A stretch of 64,000 nucleotides of DNA, taken from NCBI RefSeq assembly GCF_026210795.1, contig NC_089453.1, positions 1,800,501 through 1,864,500 on the forward strand. Direction: 5' to 3'. Positions 23,052-34,800 of the stretch are shown here, in pieces. How positions within the stretch are numbered: position 1 is the first letter of the stretch; the number at the start of each line of letters is the position of its first letter. Position numbers and translations under genes: made by a program. Under the pieces are notes generated by a model. The model was not told the origin of the DNA, ran no database searches, and was given only the letters and a program-made list of their open reading frames with translations. Source of the DNA: Rhizophagus irregularis (Eukaryota; Glomeromycota; Glomeromycetes; Glomerales; Glomeraceae).

Positions 23052-24648
23052 TGTGCTGCGGAAATCCCGAGCTCGCTGTTATGGTGGGGGTGATATTACG
23101 GGTCTCAGCACCCACGTAGTAGAAAAATATGTTGAGGAAGCAACAAAATTTAATTTCATTCATGTAGTAAAAGAAGAAGAAAAGGGGTAATTATAAACAA
23201 TTATGATTTATTTCTCTTTAAATTACTAATAAAGGTATTTTCTAGTTTTGGATTCGTACATTTTAGAACAAGACGTCAAGCTTCCTTATTTTATATTCAA
23301 ACAAGAAATAAATCATATCAATATGATGAAGACCGAGGTAGGGATCGGAAAAGATTCGATTAAAATCGAAACTATCGAAAATCGATAAGAATCAATTTTA
23401 AATCGAATCTCGAATAAAAATCGAATCTACTTATTGTGGCGCAGTTTCGTTAATTTGACCGTAAATTATTATTTGTTCATAATAGTTAATTTTGGCCAAA
23501 TTCATAATTCCGCCCGCGAATCACGTGACGGAACACAAACTTCCTAAAAAGGAAATTTCATCTCCCAATAAAATTCAAGTTGCTATCGCACAAGGTTGTA
23601 CAAATTTCCAAAAAAGGAAATTTTTTCGTCGATCACTGTAATTTGTAATCACGTGATATGTGTTTAAACAAACCTATTATAAATAGTATAAAAAAAAATC
23701 GGTATTTGCGAAACGATTAATCGCGATTAATCGATTTTAGAATCGATTCTAATAATGGGAATCGATTCCAATCCCTAGACCGAGGCCCATTTAAATTTTA
23801 TGCTGCGAAGTATTTTAATTCTGATCGAAAGGTTAATTATACACTGGTAAAGTTTTTTATTTTATTTATTATTATAAATTTACCTGGTGGATCTAATAAT
23901 ATAGTAAAAACTGTTTTGTTTATTTAGGATGAAGAAGCCGATATCAATGATGAAAATAAACCTAAAAAACGGAAAGTTATAGAGATTATTGATGATGATC
24001 TCAGTTCTGAAGAAAACTCCGAAACTATTCAACAAGCTCGTGAGGGTACTTATCCTGTTGCAAAAGAAGCCGCAAATATTACTGGAGAACATGTAAAGGA
24101 CTTTAGTGAAGGAAGGAAAGGTTTTCAGGAAACCGCAAAAGGTGGAGCGAAACAATTGGCCACACAATTTAAGAGCAGAGTCTCTGATTATGCCAAACCA
24201 CTTAATGTAGCGTATGGACTTTACGAAAATGAGTATGTATCTATTTAGTGCTTGACTTATCTTGTTTAATTAAATAATTCAATAATAATGTCTATTCTTT
24301 ATTCTTTATTATAAAGTTCTTCTTATATTTTAATTTTACATACACCCGGAATTGAAAATAAATCTGATCTCATGGTCACGATAAATTTATTATAATTAAT
24401 GGATCTTTTAATGAAAAAGTAGCTGGAAAAGCTATCTCAAGTAATTTACCAGTAGGACAATTCGAAGCACAAGTAGATCTCCCAAACAAGTGAGTTATTT
24501 AGTTTTATTGTTTTACAATTGCTTATAACTGACATTCATCTTTTTTAATAGAATAGAGGCAATTTCTGCCAAGATTGAAGTTGAACACGGCATATCAACA
24601 ATTACTTTAAGGAAAAGTAATACCGGAAAAATTCTTGAAATAATTTAG
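23052..24648 (+). CDS. Hsp20/alpha-crystallin-like protein with NLS and SIM-like motif
   Basis: Exons read 23052-23186, 23246-23337, 23779-23846, 23928-24232, 24317-24489 and 24552-24648, all in phase with GT-AG borders. The 5' end is unresolved; ATGGGAAGAG at 22479 may be exon 1. Exon 1/2 encodes KGFGFVHFRT, which looks like an RNP1 motif but without a full RRM. Exon 4 carries KPKKRKV (nuclear localisation type) directly followed by VIEIIDDDLSSEEN (SUMO-interaction type). The C-terminus reads LHTPGIENKSDLMVTIN, then NGSFNEKVAGKAISSNLPVG, QFEAQVDLPNKIEA and HGISTITLRK. This is the layout of an alpha-crystallin domain, including the usual 'G.ltItl.K' end. One base seems missing near 24390, so the domain is frameshifted there unless this is an assembly error. 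Confidence 0.55.
23339..23777. mobile_element. hAT-type MITE inserted in the Hsp20-like gene (candidate intron)
   Basis: The 439-bp element starts TAGGGATCGGAA and ends TTCCAATCCCTA (inverted termini, one mismatch in 12). It is flanked by an 8-bp direct repeat GACCGAGG (23331-23338 and 23778-23785). An 8-bp target duplication and TAGGG-type ends fit the hAT superfamily. AATCGATT-like subterminal repeats and two TCACGTGA palindromes (23521, 23649) lie inside; there is no transposase. The last G of the left repeat plus the element's T make GT. The element's final A plus the first G of the right repeat make AG. The exon frame is open across these borders. Confidence 0.85.
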
Positions 24649-24839
24649 TTAATTAGTTTTAAATTTCATCATGTTCTTTAAGGAGTGAGGCTAATGTTAA
24701 ATTTTCAAAAATCTGTTAATAAAGTTATTTGCTTTTAAAAAATGAAAATCATAAACTCTTATTTTATATTTTACAAATTATTTTTTTTTTAAAATCCACT
24801 AGTATATGTTCAAATGTATATGTGTATGTAGTTTATTAT

Positions 24840-25760
24840 GGTTCAACGTATCTAGATCCAAAGAAGTGCAAAGCCAATAACTTTGATCCAATAAAGTAAG
24901 CAATTTTATAGAAACTTCCTACTCAAGTTACTTTACCAACGTCTCCATTTTTTACATAGGCGATCGATACAATATTTGAAAAAATCGAAAAAGAAAGAGG
25001 CCGTTATTCAAATGAATTAGGGGACATTCATTACAATGATTTTGGCACTAATATTGAACAAATTTTACAAAATTTCCATTAAAATAAGAAAGATTGGTAT
25101 GTCAAGTATGGGGAGACGGGCAAGTGCGGATGATCAAAATTCTCAAAAAAGGGATGAAGAGCGCCGATCCTCTGGAAGGAAAGAAGAGAAAGAAGAATTT
25201 TCGGTCACAGAAATTAGTGGACCCCCAGCTCAGAAAGATTGGTCACATTTCACGGGTGATCGAATGAAAATAGTCAAGATGCTGAAGACGCTCATGAATA
25301 GATATGCAATGCTTTGTCTAAACTCGGACATCAGAATCGTGAAATTATATGGAATGCAATTTACTGTAAGTCAATAAATGGTTTATGTTATCATGTTATT
25401 GTCACATATTATTAACTCTAGTTTTCAATATATCAGCTTATTGTCTATTCCAACTTAAATACTCCGAAATTTACACTGTACGTGAGGTATTAAAATTCCC
25501 TCTACCACAAACAAGGAAAGACATGAAGAAAGCTCATGAAACTGTAATTGGTTTCTTGAATTATGAGGTTTGTATATATCAGAGAAAATGATGAAACTTC
25601 TCGGTCTATGACAACTTGAATGGTTTATTCCTCTAAAGGTCCTAGTAAAATTTTTTGGGATGAGATGTCTCAAAGATTTTTTGGCAGAATTTTACGTACC
25701 ATGCACAGACTTATTGAGTAGTGCATATAATGCACTAAGTTCGTCAAGTAATTCCTGTTC
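24840..25760 (+). pseudogene. Relic of a multi-exon lineage-specific gene
   Basis: An exon after tttacatag (24960) reads AIDTIFEKIEKERGRYSNEL and NDFGTNIEQILQNFH, then TAA at about 25080, then KKDWYVKYGETGK in the same frame. A frameshift leads into a 113-codon frame with RDEERRSSGRKEEKEEF, VTEISGPPAQKDW and FTGDRMKIVKMLKTLMNRYA. A plausible intron (25366-25436, gtaagt...tatcag) is followed by EIYTVREVLKFPLPQTRKDM. Stops and frame changes mark it as decayed. From memory the RSSGRKEEKEEF / TEISGPP text occurs in Rhizophagus Crinkler-like proteins; function is not established. Confidence 0.4.
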
Positions 25761-26169
25761 GTGATAAACTTGCCAAGAAAGCGCGAGATATTTTTAATAA
25801 GTTATAATGTAATAAATAAATATATTAATAAATTTTTATATATTATTATAATACATATAATTGTCCCAAACTTTGGATCAAGTGATATAAAATATGTTAT
25901 AAAATATGTTAAAAAAATATTCGCAATCTTTGTAACAAAAAATTGATGTAATAATAATAAAATTCATGGGAATTTATTCAATGTTATGTTGCGTTGTAAA
26001 TGAAAACCTGTCTATATATTAAATTATTTTTATTTTGTTCTAAAATTTGATTTTGTTTCAGATCGATCTGTATCATAAAGACTGTTGCAGAGAAACGAAA
26101 CTAGCTTCCGCTTTATTAATACAGATATAAAATAAATACAAGTGCGGGGCTTTATCCGTGATACATAAT

Positions 26170-26690
26170 GAATTTTCAATACTAAATACCTACGGGATTA
26201 TATTCGTCCAATATCTCTATTTTTCGAACGATACTCCTCTATCTTAGACCTCTTCCTATCGGGTTCTTCGTCCAAACATGCCCTATCCTTTATTAATCCA
26301 ATGATCGCGCCCAAACCTTATTCACACTATTACGTAACGTTTGGTATTCTTCGGAGCCTTTGTTCAGATTCATATGGATAATCGAAGTCATCATCGTCCC
26401 GTTTCTTGTTCGTTTCGTACGAACTCTCGAGTTGCTTGATATTTGGACAAAATTTTCGAGGATGCTACGCCGGACCTTGTCTTCTGTGGTCTCGAGGATA
26501 TATGTTGTTAGCATGCCTCTCGAAATAATAAAATTCACGGAAAAATGTCGAGAAAAAAAAAAATCTCATGCCTACGATTGCGTAATCAAAACTCGTCCGA
26601 AACTTTCATCACCAATTATTTCGTATTCAGGTCTCATAGTCGATTTCTTGCTCGTGAGGTCTCTGCGATATAAAGGGATGCATTACGCAT
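26170..26690 (-). pseudogene. Third CRN-like / PD-(D/E)XK-like relic
   Basis: On the minus strand the order of motifs repeats that of the 1-620 relic. EYEIIGDESFGRV comes first (about 26640-26600), with DYAIV in the next frame. Further blocks follow in broken frames, ending with GLIKDRACLDEEPDRKRSKIEEY (about 26300-26230), the counterpart of VGLLKDRVDIEKESAMKK. Many stops intervene. The long plus-strand ORF at 26360-26692 is only the antisense shadow. Confidence 0.35.
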
Positions 26691-26699
26691 AAATTCCAA

Positions 26700-29210
26700 T
26701 TTATATACAACCAAAGATCCATAATTCTTCATCCTGAATAAAATATTTTCCACGCAATGCTCGAAATGCTTGTTGGTGTCTTGAATTTCATGGGTTTGGT
26801 AATCTTGAGAAAGGCACGATCGTCAATCTTATTGCGAATAATTTTTTCATCGTCCTCCGTATTATATTTTTTAACTTCGGAGTGTCTCATTTCCAGGTGT
26901 ATTAGTAATTAATTAAGTTCTATAAACACTGATTCATATAGATATATGATAATTTTATTAATCATGATTAATTTTAAATGTAGCCATCTTGAGATTTCAT
27001 TCCAAGTCACTGCTAATTTATCATTGTCAATATTTCAACACCATGGCAAATATTCTAGCTGTTTGATCAAGACTTTAAAAATTTTAAATTAGAAAAAATC
27101 GTTATTTTACATGTATGTATTTTTAAGAGACTTCCCTCACTGATGTAAGATAATTAAGACCTTTACGTGATTTTTATGTGATTTTATATTATGAGCCATA
27201 ATTATGAATTTTAATGTTTATAATATAATTTATTTTAAAAATGAGAACTTTTTTTTTTTTCAAATTTTTAACAAATTTTATTTACCATCAATTCACTTAC
27301 AAAATATGATTATTAAAAATAGAACTCTTTCAGTAATTCAATTAAACTTAATTTTGTTTACAAAAAAAAAATCATTTACCTCCTATAAATTTTGGTTAAA
27401 TTGGTTTAAAAAGTAATCCTTATAAATTATCAACTTTGTTTACACTGATTAAGTTAAATCTCATTTTTAAAAAAGGGTTTCACGTCAATGTGTTAATGTG
27501 TTACCCTCCCCCCTTACTCTATTGTAATACGGCGAACGTTTTATTAATGAAAGGAAAACTAAATTCTAAGAATTTCTTTTTTTTTTTTTTTAAAGAGTTT
27601 TTTTTTTGGTGTTTTTTTGTGTAATTAGTTAGGGTTTAAGATAAGAATAATTTATTTATTTATTTACTTATTTACTTATTTACTTATTTTAGATTTTTTT
27701 TTTTTTTAGAAAAATGAAAATTTCGGCCCGAGAGCCGAGAGGAGTCTTACTTTTGTGGAACTTCAGGAATTTCAATAATTTCAATAATGAAATCTTACTT
27801 TTGTGGAATTTCAATAACGTTCCAATAATGAAACCTTATTTTCAAAAAAATTTTTTTTCAAATATATAGAAAAATTAATACCTTGAATAATAATATAATA
27901 ATAATAATTAATAATTATTTTTTTTTAAAAAGAAAAAAAAAAGATAATTTTTTCTTATTTATGATTAAAAATTTTATTATTTGAAAGAATTAAATTATAA
28001 TTTTAATAATGGTATGAAAAAAAATTATTATTATTATTTTTTTTATAAAAAAAAGAATCTTCTTTCAATAAAAAAAAAATACGAAAAATACGTGTGTACA
28101 ATGTGTAATATTTTTTTTTTTAACAAAAAATAAAGTTACATTCATCCTGTGGTACAGTGTAAATAAATAAATCACACGATAAAACAATTAACATTTAAAG
28201 GAAATTATACCCTGAATATTAAAAAGCTATATACGATATATACGATGTCAGATAATGACTAATGAGATAGTACAAATGGTACAATATTATACTATTATAA
28301 TATATATCAGTAAACTATACTATTGATAATCTTTACAATGGTCAATGGTAATAAATGAAGTCGTAAGGCTGAAAAAAAACGATCATCAGTACATTTGTTG
28401 TGCCTCATGTGGCGCAGTAATTTTTTTTATTGAAAAAAAATGCAAGAGGAATTAATTAATTCAAAGATCAATGTTAATTGTTAATCAAATATGTAAGAAT
28501 AAAATTAAGTTATAAAAAAAAAAATTTATATTAAATATTCGTATTTTCTATTTTCTAAATTGTCAAAAGAAAATCAAATGATTCATAAATTATGATACTG
28601 TATATCCTATTTTTAACCAATCTCTCCAATTGTTCTAATCGGGTTATACATATTATATATATTATTCAGTTCATTTCAGACAAAAGTATTGAATCAATTT
28701 CTGCCGGATCTTTTATTAAAAAATTAAAAATCAATCGGTAAGAAATGATGAATTTTTTAACGTGTTTCCGAACGTTTAATTATTTGATTTAATTTGATGA
28801 ACGAAACAAAATATTCTTTACAATTATTATATTTCAAATGAGAAATATTTTAATAGTTCATCACGATCTGTTATTTCATCACGATCTTTTATCTTAATAC
28901 GTTCATTTTTTTCAAATTATGATAAAAATTTAAAAAAAATTGTAAAGAATCAAAAAATATCCAAAAAAATTTCGGAAAAAAAAATTATTATTTTTTTTTA
29001 TTCTTATTAGGAAAAAAAAAGTAAAAAAAAAATAATAGATACAATTCAATACAGGAAAAAAAAAGAAAATTATATATATATAGAATATAAATACAAGAAT
29101 TTCACAATTTCACAATTTAATATAAAGGGGGGGTTTGATTATAAAAAAAATTCATTATTATAAATAAAGTTATCAGGAATTACTACTATCTTATAAAATA
29201 CTTTGTACAT
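26700..29210. other. Low-complexity AT-rich intergenic region
   Basis: No gene is seen. It contains long T and A runs (27580-27620, 27900-28130, 28980-29060), a (TTTA)n/(TTAC)n stretch at 27648-27692, and two near-copies of 'tcttacttttgtgga.*tttcaata' at 27746-27815. Confidence 0.5.
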
Positions 29211-29242
29211 TTTATTTTATTTTATTTTATTTTATTTTATTT
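29211..29242. repeat. (TTTTA)n microsatellite
   Basis: About six tandem TTTTA units lie just beyond the stop codon of the urea transporter, probably in its 3' UTR. Confidence 0.8.
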
Positions 29243-29261
29243 AATTATTTAATTTTTCTTT

Positions 29262-31856
29262 TTATGCTTTATCTTCAATTATTTCTGATGGACTTTTATC
29301 AATACCATCAGTTTTCTTTTCGTGAGTAATTCTTTGTCCTCGAATATCTCTTATCATTCCAACAATTACAGTAGTAATACTTCTTCGAGATTCAACAACC
29401 TAAAAAAAATTATTAATTTAGTAATTATTCTTTAAATTAATCATTTTAAAATTAAATGAATAATAAAAACTTACTGGATAAATTGTACATGCAATTGTAG
29501 CAATAATTGCCCAAATCATAGAAATAGCAACCCAAAATGTGAAGAATGGTCTTGAGAATACATATCTTGTACCATACATTGGTAATGGCCAAATTATAAT
29601 TAATATGATCGTTAATGCGACAGAACTAATGATAGCAAAGTTGAAAGCTTTTGTCAATCTAACAGGATCTTTTTCCATTGGATCTTCATGAATGGCATTT
29701 TCAACTACTTCATCATCTGTTAAAATCTCTAATTTTTGTCGTGTTATATCGAAATTAAAATTTGCTGGTTTAATCAATGATACTATTGTTGCTACTAATC
29801 CTGAAATGATCAAAGATGAACTGAAAAAGAAAATTTCACAATTAAGAAATAAGATTAAGATCTAAAAAAAAAATATATATATATATGCAAATATATTAAT
29901 ATCTTACAGATTTCCGGCCAACATAGGATAATTATCACCAGTTGATTTAAGTGTAATTTCACCAAATAATTTTTGTGCAGCAACAAGCCATGCTATGATA
30001 CCACAAATAAGACCTAATAAAGCACCAGCAACAGCTGCAACGGCAGTTTGTTTTTTCCATACGAGAGTATATGCAACAGGAATAACGGCAGGTGATGAAA
30101 TAATTCCCATAAGCAAATACATATATCCTAAATCAACACCAATGTAATTAAGTATAGTAGCTAAAGCACCCATTAATAGACCAAAGAAAATAACAGATGC
30201 ATGTGATTGACGAATAACTTGTTTTCCAAGAGCCTAAACGAAATTGATAAATTAATTATTATGTCAAAAAAAAATAATTTGATATAATGTAATTATTTAT
30301 ACTTACACCAGAGTGAATATATGTACGATAGATATCATAAGTATAAATTGATGATACAGCAATAAGTTCAGCTGAAGCAGCAGATCTATAAATAAAAAAA
30401 TTTTTATTAATAATTTATTTTTTTTTTTATAAAAAAAACTTTCAATTCAATAATACATACGTGACAGCCATGAAAACCAAGACCATAACAGCAAAAGCAC
30501 CTGCTTTACCTAATAGAGCAGTAGCAGCCAATGGAAGTACCAAACCAGCAGAAACCTCATGATCTGTAGGAGGATCCATTTTACCAGCACCAACAAGAGC
30601 GACACCAGCAATACCCATAGTTGTAGCCAAGGTAAATGGAATTGAAAACCATGATAAACCACCAATTAAATAAGCCTTTACAGTAGAAGAAGGACGAGCA
30701 GCAATAGCACGTTGCCAGTAAGCATTATCCACAAATACGGTTCCAAAATTACCAACAATGTTGATAATACCAAAAATTATTCCTTGTAAAGATGCCATTG
30801 TTACATATGAACCTTGTTCATTATCTACTACGGGATTTTTTATTGAAGCATCAAGCAACAAATCATACATTTTTCCTGGAGATCCGATAACATCAGATGA
30901 AGCGTAAACGGTGAATAAGAATGAAAGAATGATAATATAAATGACACTGGTATGAACGTAATCTGTCAAGAATGTTGCTTTTAGACCACCAAATAATGTA
31001 TAAACCAATACACCAAGAGGAAGTAAGAAACAACAAGCAATAGTATTAACACCGGTAAGTGCATTCACGACAGCTGAACCACCGAGTAACAACATAGCAG
31101 TTACAATAACTAAAAAAAAAGAAGAATTTAAATTTCCCGAAAAAAAAAGAAAGAAAAAAATTTTTTATGATGTTGATTACTTACCGTTGGTGAGCATACC
31201 AAAAATTAAAAATATAATATGAGTTGCTTTTCCATAACGAGCATTAACAATTTCAAGGAAAGTATGTGCATTTGGAGCCTTTCGTTTAACTTCGACAGCA
31301 AGAATAGCAAAAAGTAAAACCTATATTAAGAAGAAAAATTATTTAAGTGATGATGTTGCTAGTGATACGACATAAATACTTGAATCTGCACAATAATTAC
31401 CTGAATGGTTGCACCAGATGCATACCAGAAAGGTCTTCAAAAAAAAAAATATTTTTTTACACGTTAAAAAAAGAAAAGAAGATATAATTATAATAATTCA
31501 AATTATATAATATTATATACCCAGATACACCATATTTATATGCAACAGATGAAGATTGTAAAAGTGTAGCGGCCCAAGTCCAAGAAGAGACCACAGCAGA
31601 TGCTACAAGACCAGTTTTTACAGAACGATGAGCTGTCATAAACATTTCAGAAGTTTGATGTTCTTGAAGATAACGTTTTTGAGCCAACGTTAAGAGAGAC
31701 ATTACAATCGCAAAGAATGCACCAAATCCCAAAACTATATAAAGTGATTTTGAATATTAATTTAGAAAATGAATTTAAATAATGAATATCAAGTAATATA
31801 GAAAAATAATTACCGATTCCCCAACCAACTCCTTGTTCAAGAGGAGGACCGGCCAT
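29262..31856 (-). CDS. DUR3: DUR3-like urea / Na+ (or H+) symporter
   Basis: Nine exons on the minus strand, all in phase with GT-AG introns of 72-86 nt: 31814-31856, 31521-31734, 31401-31434, 31185-31320, 30461-31109, 30307-30385, 29908-30233, 29475-29820, 29262-29399. The total is 1965 nt, 654 residues. The start is [15 protein letters not shown]. Family features are [85 protein letters not shown] and [16 protein letters not shown]. About 14-15 hydrophobic helices fit the sodium:solute symporter fold. Fungal DUR3 imports urea (and polyamines in yeast) across the plasma membrane. No lesion is visible and the length is near the family norm (about 650-730). This is the best-supported gene here and a plausible nitrogen-uptake component. 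Confidence 0.93.
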
Positions 31857-34800
31857 TTTTTTAATTTAAAAATTTGAAAGATTTTTTTAAAAAGAAATAA
31901 TTATTTACAAAAAATATTAAAATCCTTTGAAAATAAAAACAAAAGAAACTATAATTTCATATAAGAAGGTTTGTTTCTTTAGATTTATTTGCAATGGATA
32001 GCTGGTTGCTGGCGACTTTGGATGAAATTTGTGGTGTATTTATACAGTTAATTTTTTTTAAAAAAATCTAGATAAATCAGATAAATTCATCTTTTTGAAA
32101 TATTTAAGTTAACCGAGGAAAAGTAATTTAAAATCAAGATTTCTTTCATAAAAAAAAAATAAAATAATAAAATATAAAAATATATAAAATTGCGATACAT
32201 ATTTATTTTGATTAAGATCATAAGATATTTGATCTGAGTATTCATTTCCCAAAACTTTTTTTTTATATAAATATAAAATAAAAATATCAACTATAAAAAA
32301 TTAACAAAAAAGAAATAAATTAAGATAACGGGGAATATCAAAAAAAAACTGGGTTTAGTCATTATATAAATAATTAAATAATCAACCGGAATATTTTTTT
32401 TTTATAATGAAAATATAAAAAAAAGTTTAGGAAAGAATTTCTTATTAAAGAAATTATGCGCAGATTTATTTGTGTAATTTGAACAATTTTCTATCAATGG
32501 AAAGATTAACTGAGTCAATCAACAATATTAAATAGTAAGAACAATTTTTTTTTTTATCATGTTATTATGAATGATTTACATTAACTACTTAAGTGATAAA
32601 AACGTGTTAAATTTATATATCAAGGTTACACCAGCAATTTTGTCTCGATATATTATGACTATCAATAACCCGTGTAACACATGCATGTTTAACCTTCTTA
32701 TCTTTTGACCAAAATGGTTTAGTTACGATCCAGTAATCAACAATTGGTTTTTTTCATATATCTATTTTTTTTATTGTTTAAAAATGGTTTAATTTCTCCC
32801 TTTTTTTACTCTTGTAAAATGTTATTCGAGATTAAAGATAAGAGATAAGAGATAAGTTCAAAATATTTTTTTTTTTGACGCAAAAAAATCATCAGAATCT
32901 TGAACCAGAAATAAATTCAGATTATCAAATTCATTCGAACTGGAAGAAAGATGAGAATTTCTTGCAAAAATCATTAATGATTGATTGGATTTTGCTCGTA
33001 AATATGTAAATATTCATTAATTATTATCTCAGATTTATTATCGCATGAAAATAATGTGAAATGCATTTAAACATGAAATTGCATTAACCATATTTAGTAT
33101 AATATGATCGACAATTCGGACACTTACTTATTAGGAGATTCCGAGGGAGATTACCGAAAAATCCGAATAAAAGTATTTAAACAGAAGACTTTAAAAAAAA
33201 TTAAAGAATTTTGTTTTCAAAATTCCTTTTGTCGCAATAGATAAGAAGGTTACAATCACATTCATTGTAAAAGTACTAAATAAGATGATACCATGGCTGA
33301 AAAAATGATTTTGGTAACAACAACAACAACAACAATAATAAACAAATTTTCTTTTTATGTAATCTTATCAATTTCTTTTCAAAGTTGGAACAAAAAAAAA
33401 TTTCTTTAGAATGATAAGAAAGAATTGATGAAATTTTGTTGTGACAAAAGTTCCAAAAAGGAAAAAATGGTCATGAATACTTTTGAATGTTATCAAAATT
33501 TTTAAAGTTTCCAATTATGCAGAATCTTACATTTGATTATCAATCTATAAATGTGAGGTTGTTCAGACAAACAAGTATTTAAATTTGGATGATCGTCCTA
33601 AATTTGTCCGAGTGTTTATGTAAAATTCCTTATCAAAAGTCCCGGATATACCCTGTTATCATTGCGATAGGTTTGAGTGTCTTTTTTTTTTATTTTTGGA
33701 AATTTGATTGTAGGAATATTATTTCTATAATTGCAATTGTTCTTTTTTAACCTATATCAAAGAGAGAAAGTAATGTAATTTTATTCTGCGTTTTCTGCGC
33801 TTGCAAAGAGATAATTTTATTCTACGTTTCAAGGAAAATATACAAAAAAAAAATGTCGATTAATAATAAAAATTTCCGATAATGTTTTTATAATAAACGG
33901 GTTAAAAAAAAAATCCTGTTTGTTTAAAACTTTATGGTACCTGCGCCATTTAGAGACATGTGATCTTTGAAATTATCCGCTAAACCTTATTTGGACGAAA
34001 ACAATGGCGATTGTGACACTGACATTGATAATTTTTTATCAGAGATAGGAAAATTAATAATATAAACGCAGTTAATTCGATTATTTTCGATAATAATATA
34101 AAGAAATGCATTAATATAGTTCCAAGGATTCGGAGTTTATGCTAGCGTGATAATTGTTATGCGTGTTCTTTTTAATAAAAACACAGAAGCAGGATTTTAA
34201 ACAGGAATTCACTCGAGTTTATTAAGGTTTTAAATTTTAAATGAAAGATTGTATTATCTGATTTGATTTATATTATTAAGGTATATCAGATATATTATAT
34301 TATTATACTATATAATTATAATATTATATTAAAATATATTATTTAAATTATATACGCGAAAAAAAAAAAATCAGGAAAGAAAACAAGTTTTCTCGAAAAG
34401 AATATATTAACAATAATAAATAGATCTTCTTCAACTTTTTTAAACAAACAAAAAGTGATAAACCTTAAAAGAAAATCTGTGGGAATGTGGGAATATATAT
34501 TGAATAATACTGAAAATTATTTCGTGATCTTATGATGTCATCGTATTCACGTATTGAGTAGTTGAAAACTGTCAAAATATGATCTAACCATTAAAATAAT
34601 CCAGTTATTATGTTGACCTTATACGCTTTTTACGCTTTATTTACATTTTTATTTATTATTTATTTTTGTAAGAAATAAAATTTCTTTTTCGATAATATTA
34701 TTATATTTTATTATTATTATTTACACAAAAAAAATGTTTGAAATTTTCTTACACTAAATGACTTTATAAAAAATTATCATACGTTACTTAAATTTCCTTT

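Noticed and set aside
22588-23119. Long ORFs on both strands (up to 148 codons) in the 22.6-23.1 kb region
   Set aside because: They are open only because the 27-bp minisatellite period is a multiple of three and lacks stops; the peptides are pure repeat translations.
23052-23337. An RRM domain suggested by KGFGFVHF
   Set aside because: Only the RNP1-like octamer is present; no RNP2 strand or spacing typical of an RRM could be found, so it is mentioned but not called.
26360-26692. 110-codon plus-strand ORF
   Set aside because: It is antisense to the third CRN-like relic, whose minus-strand motifs match the relic at the window start.
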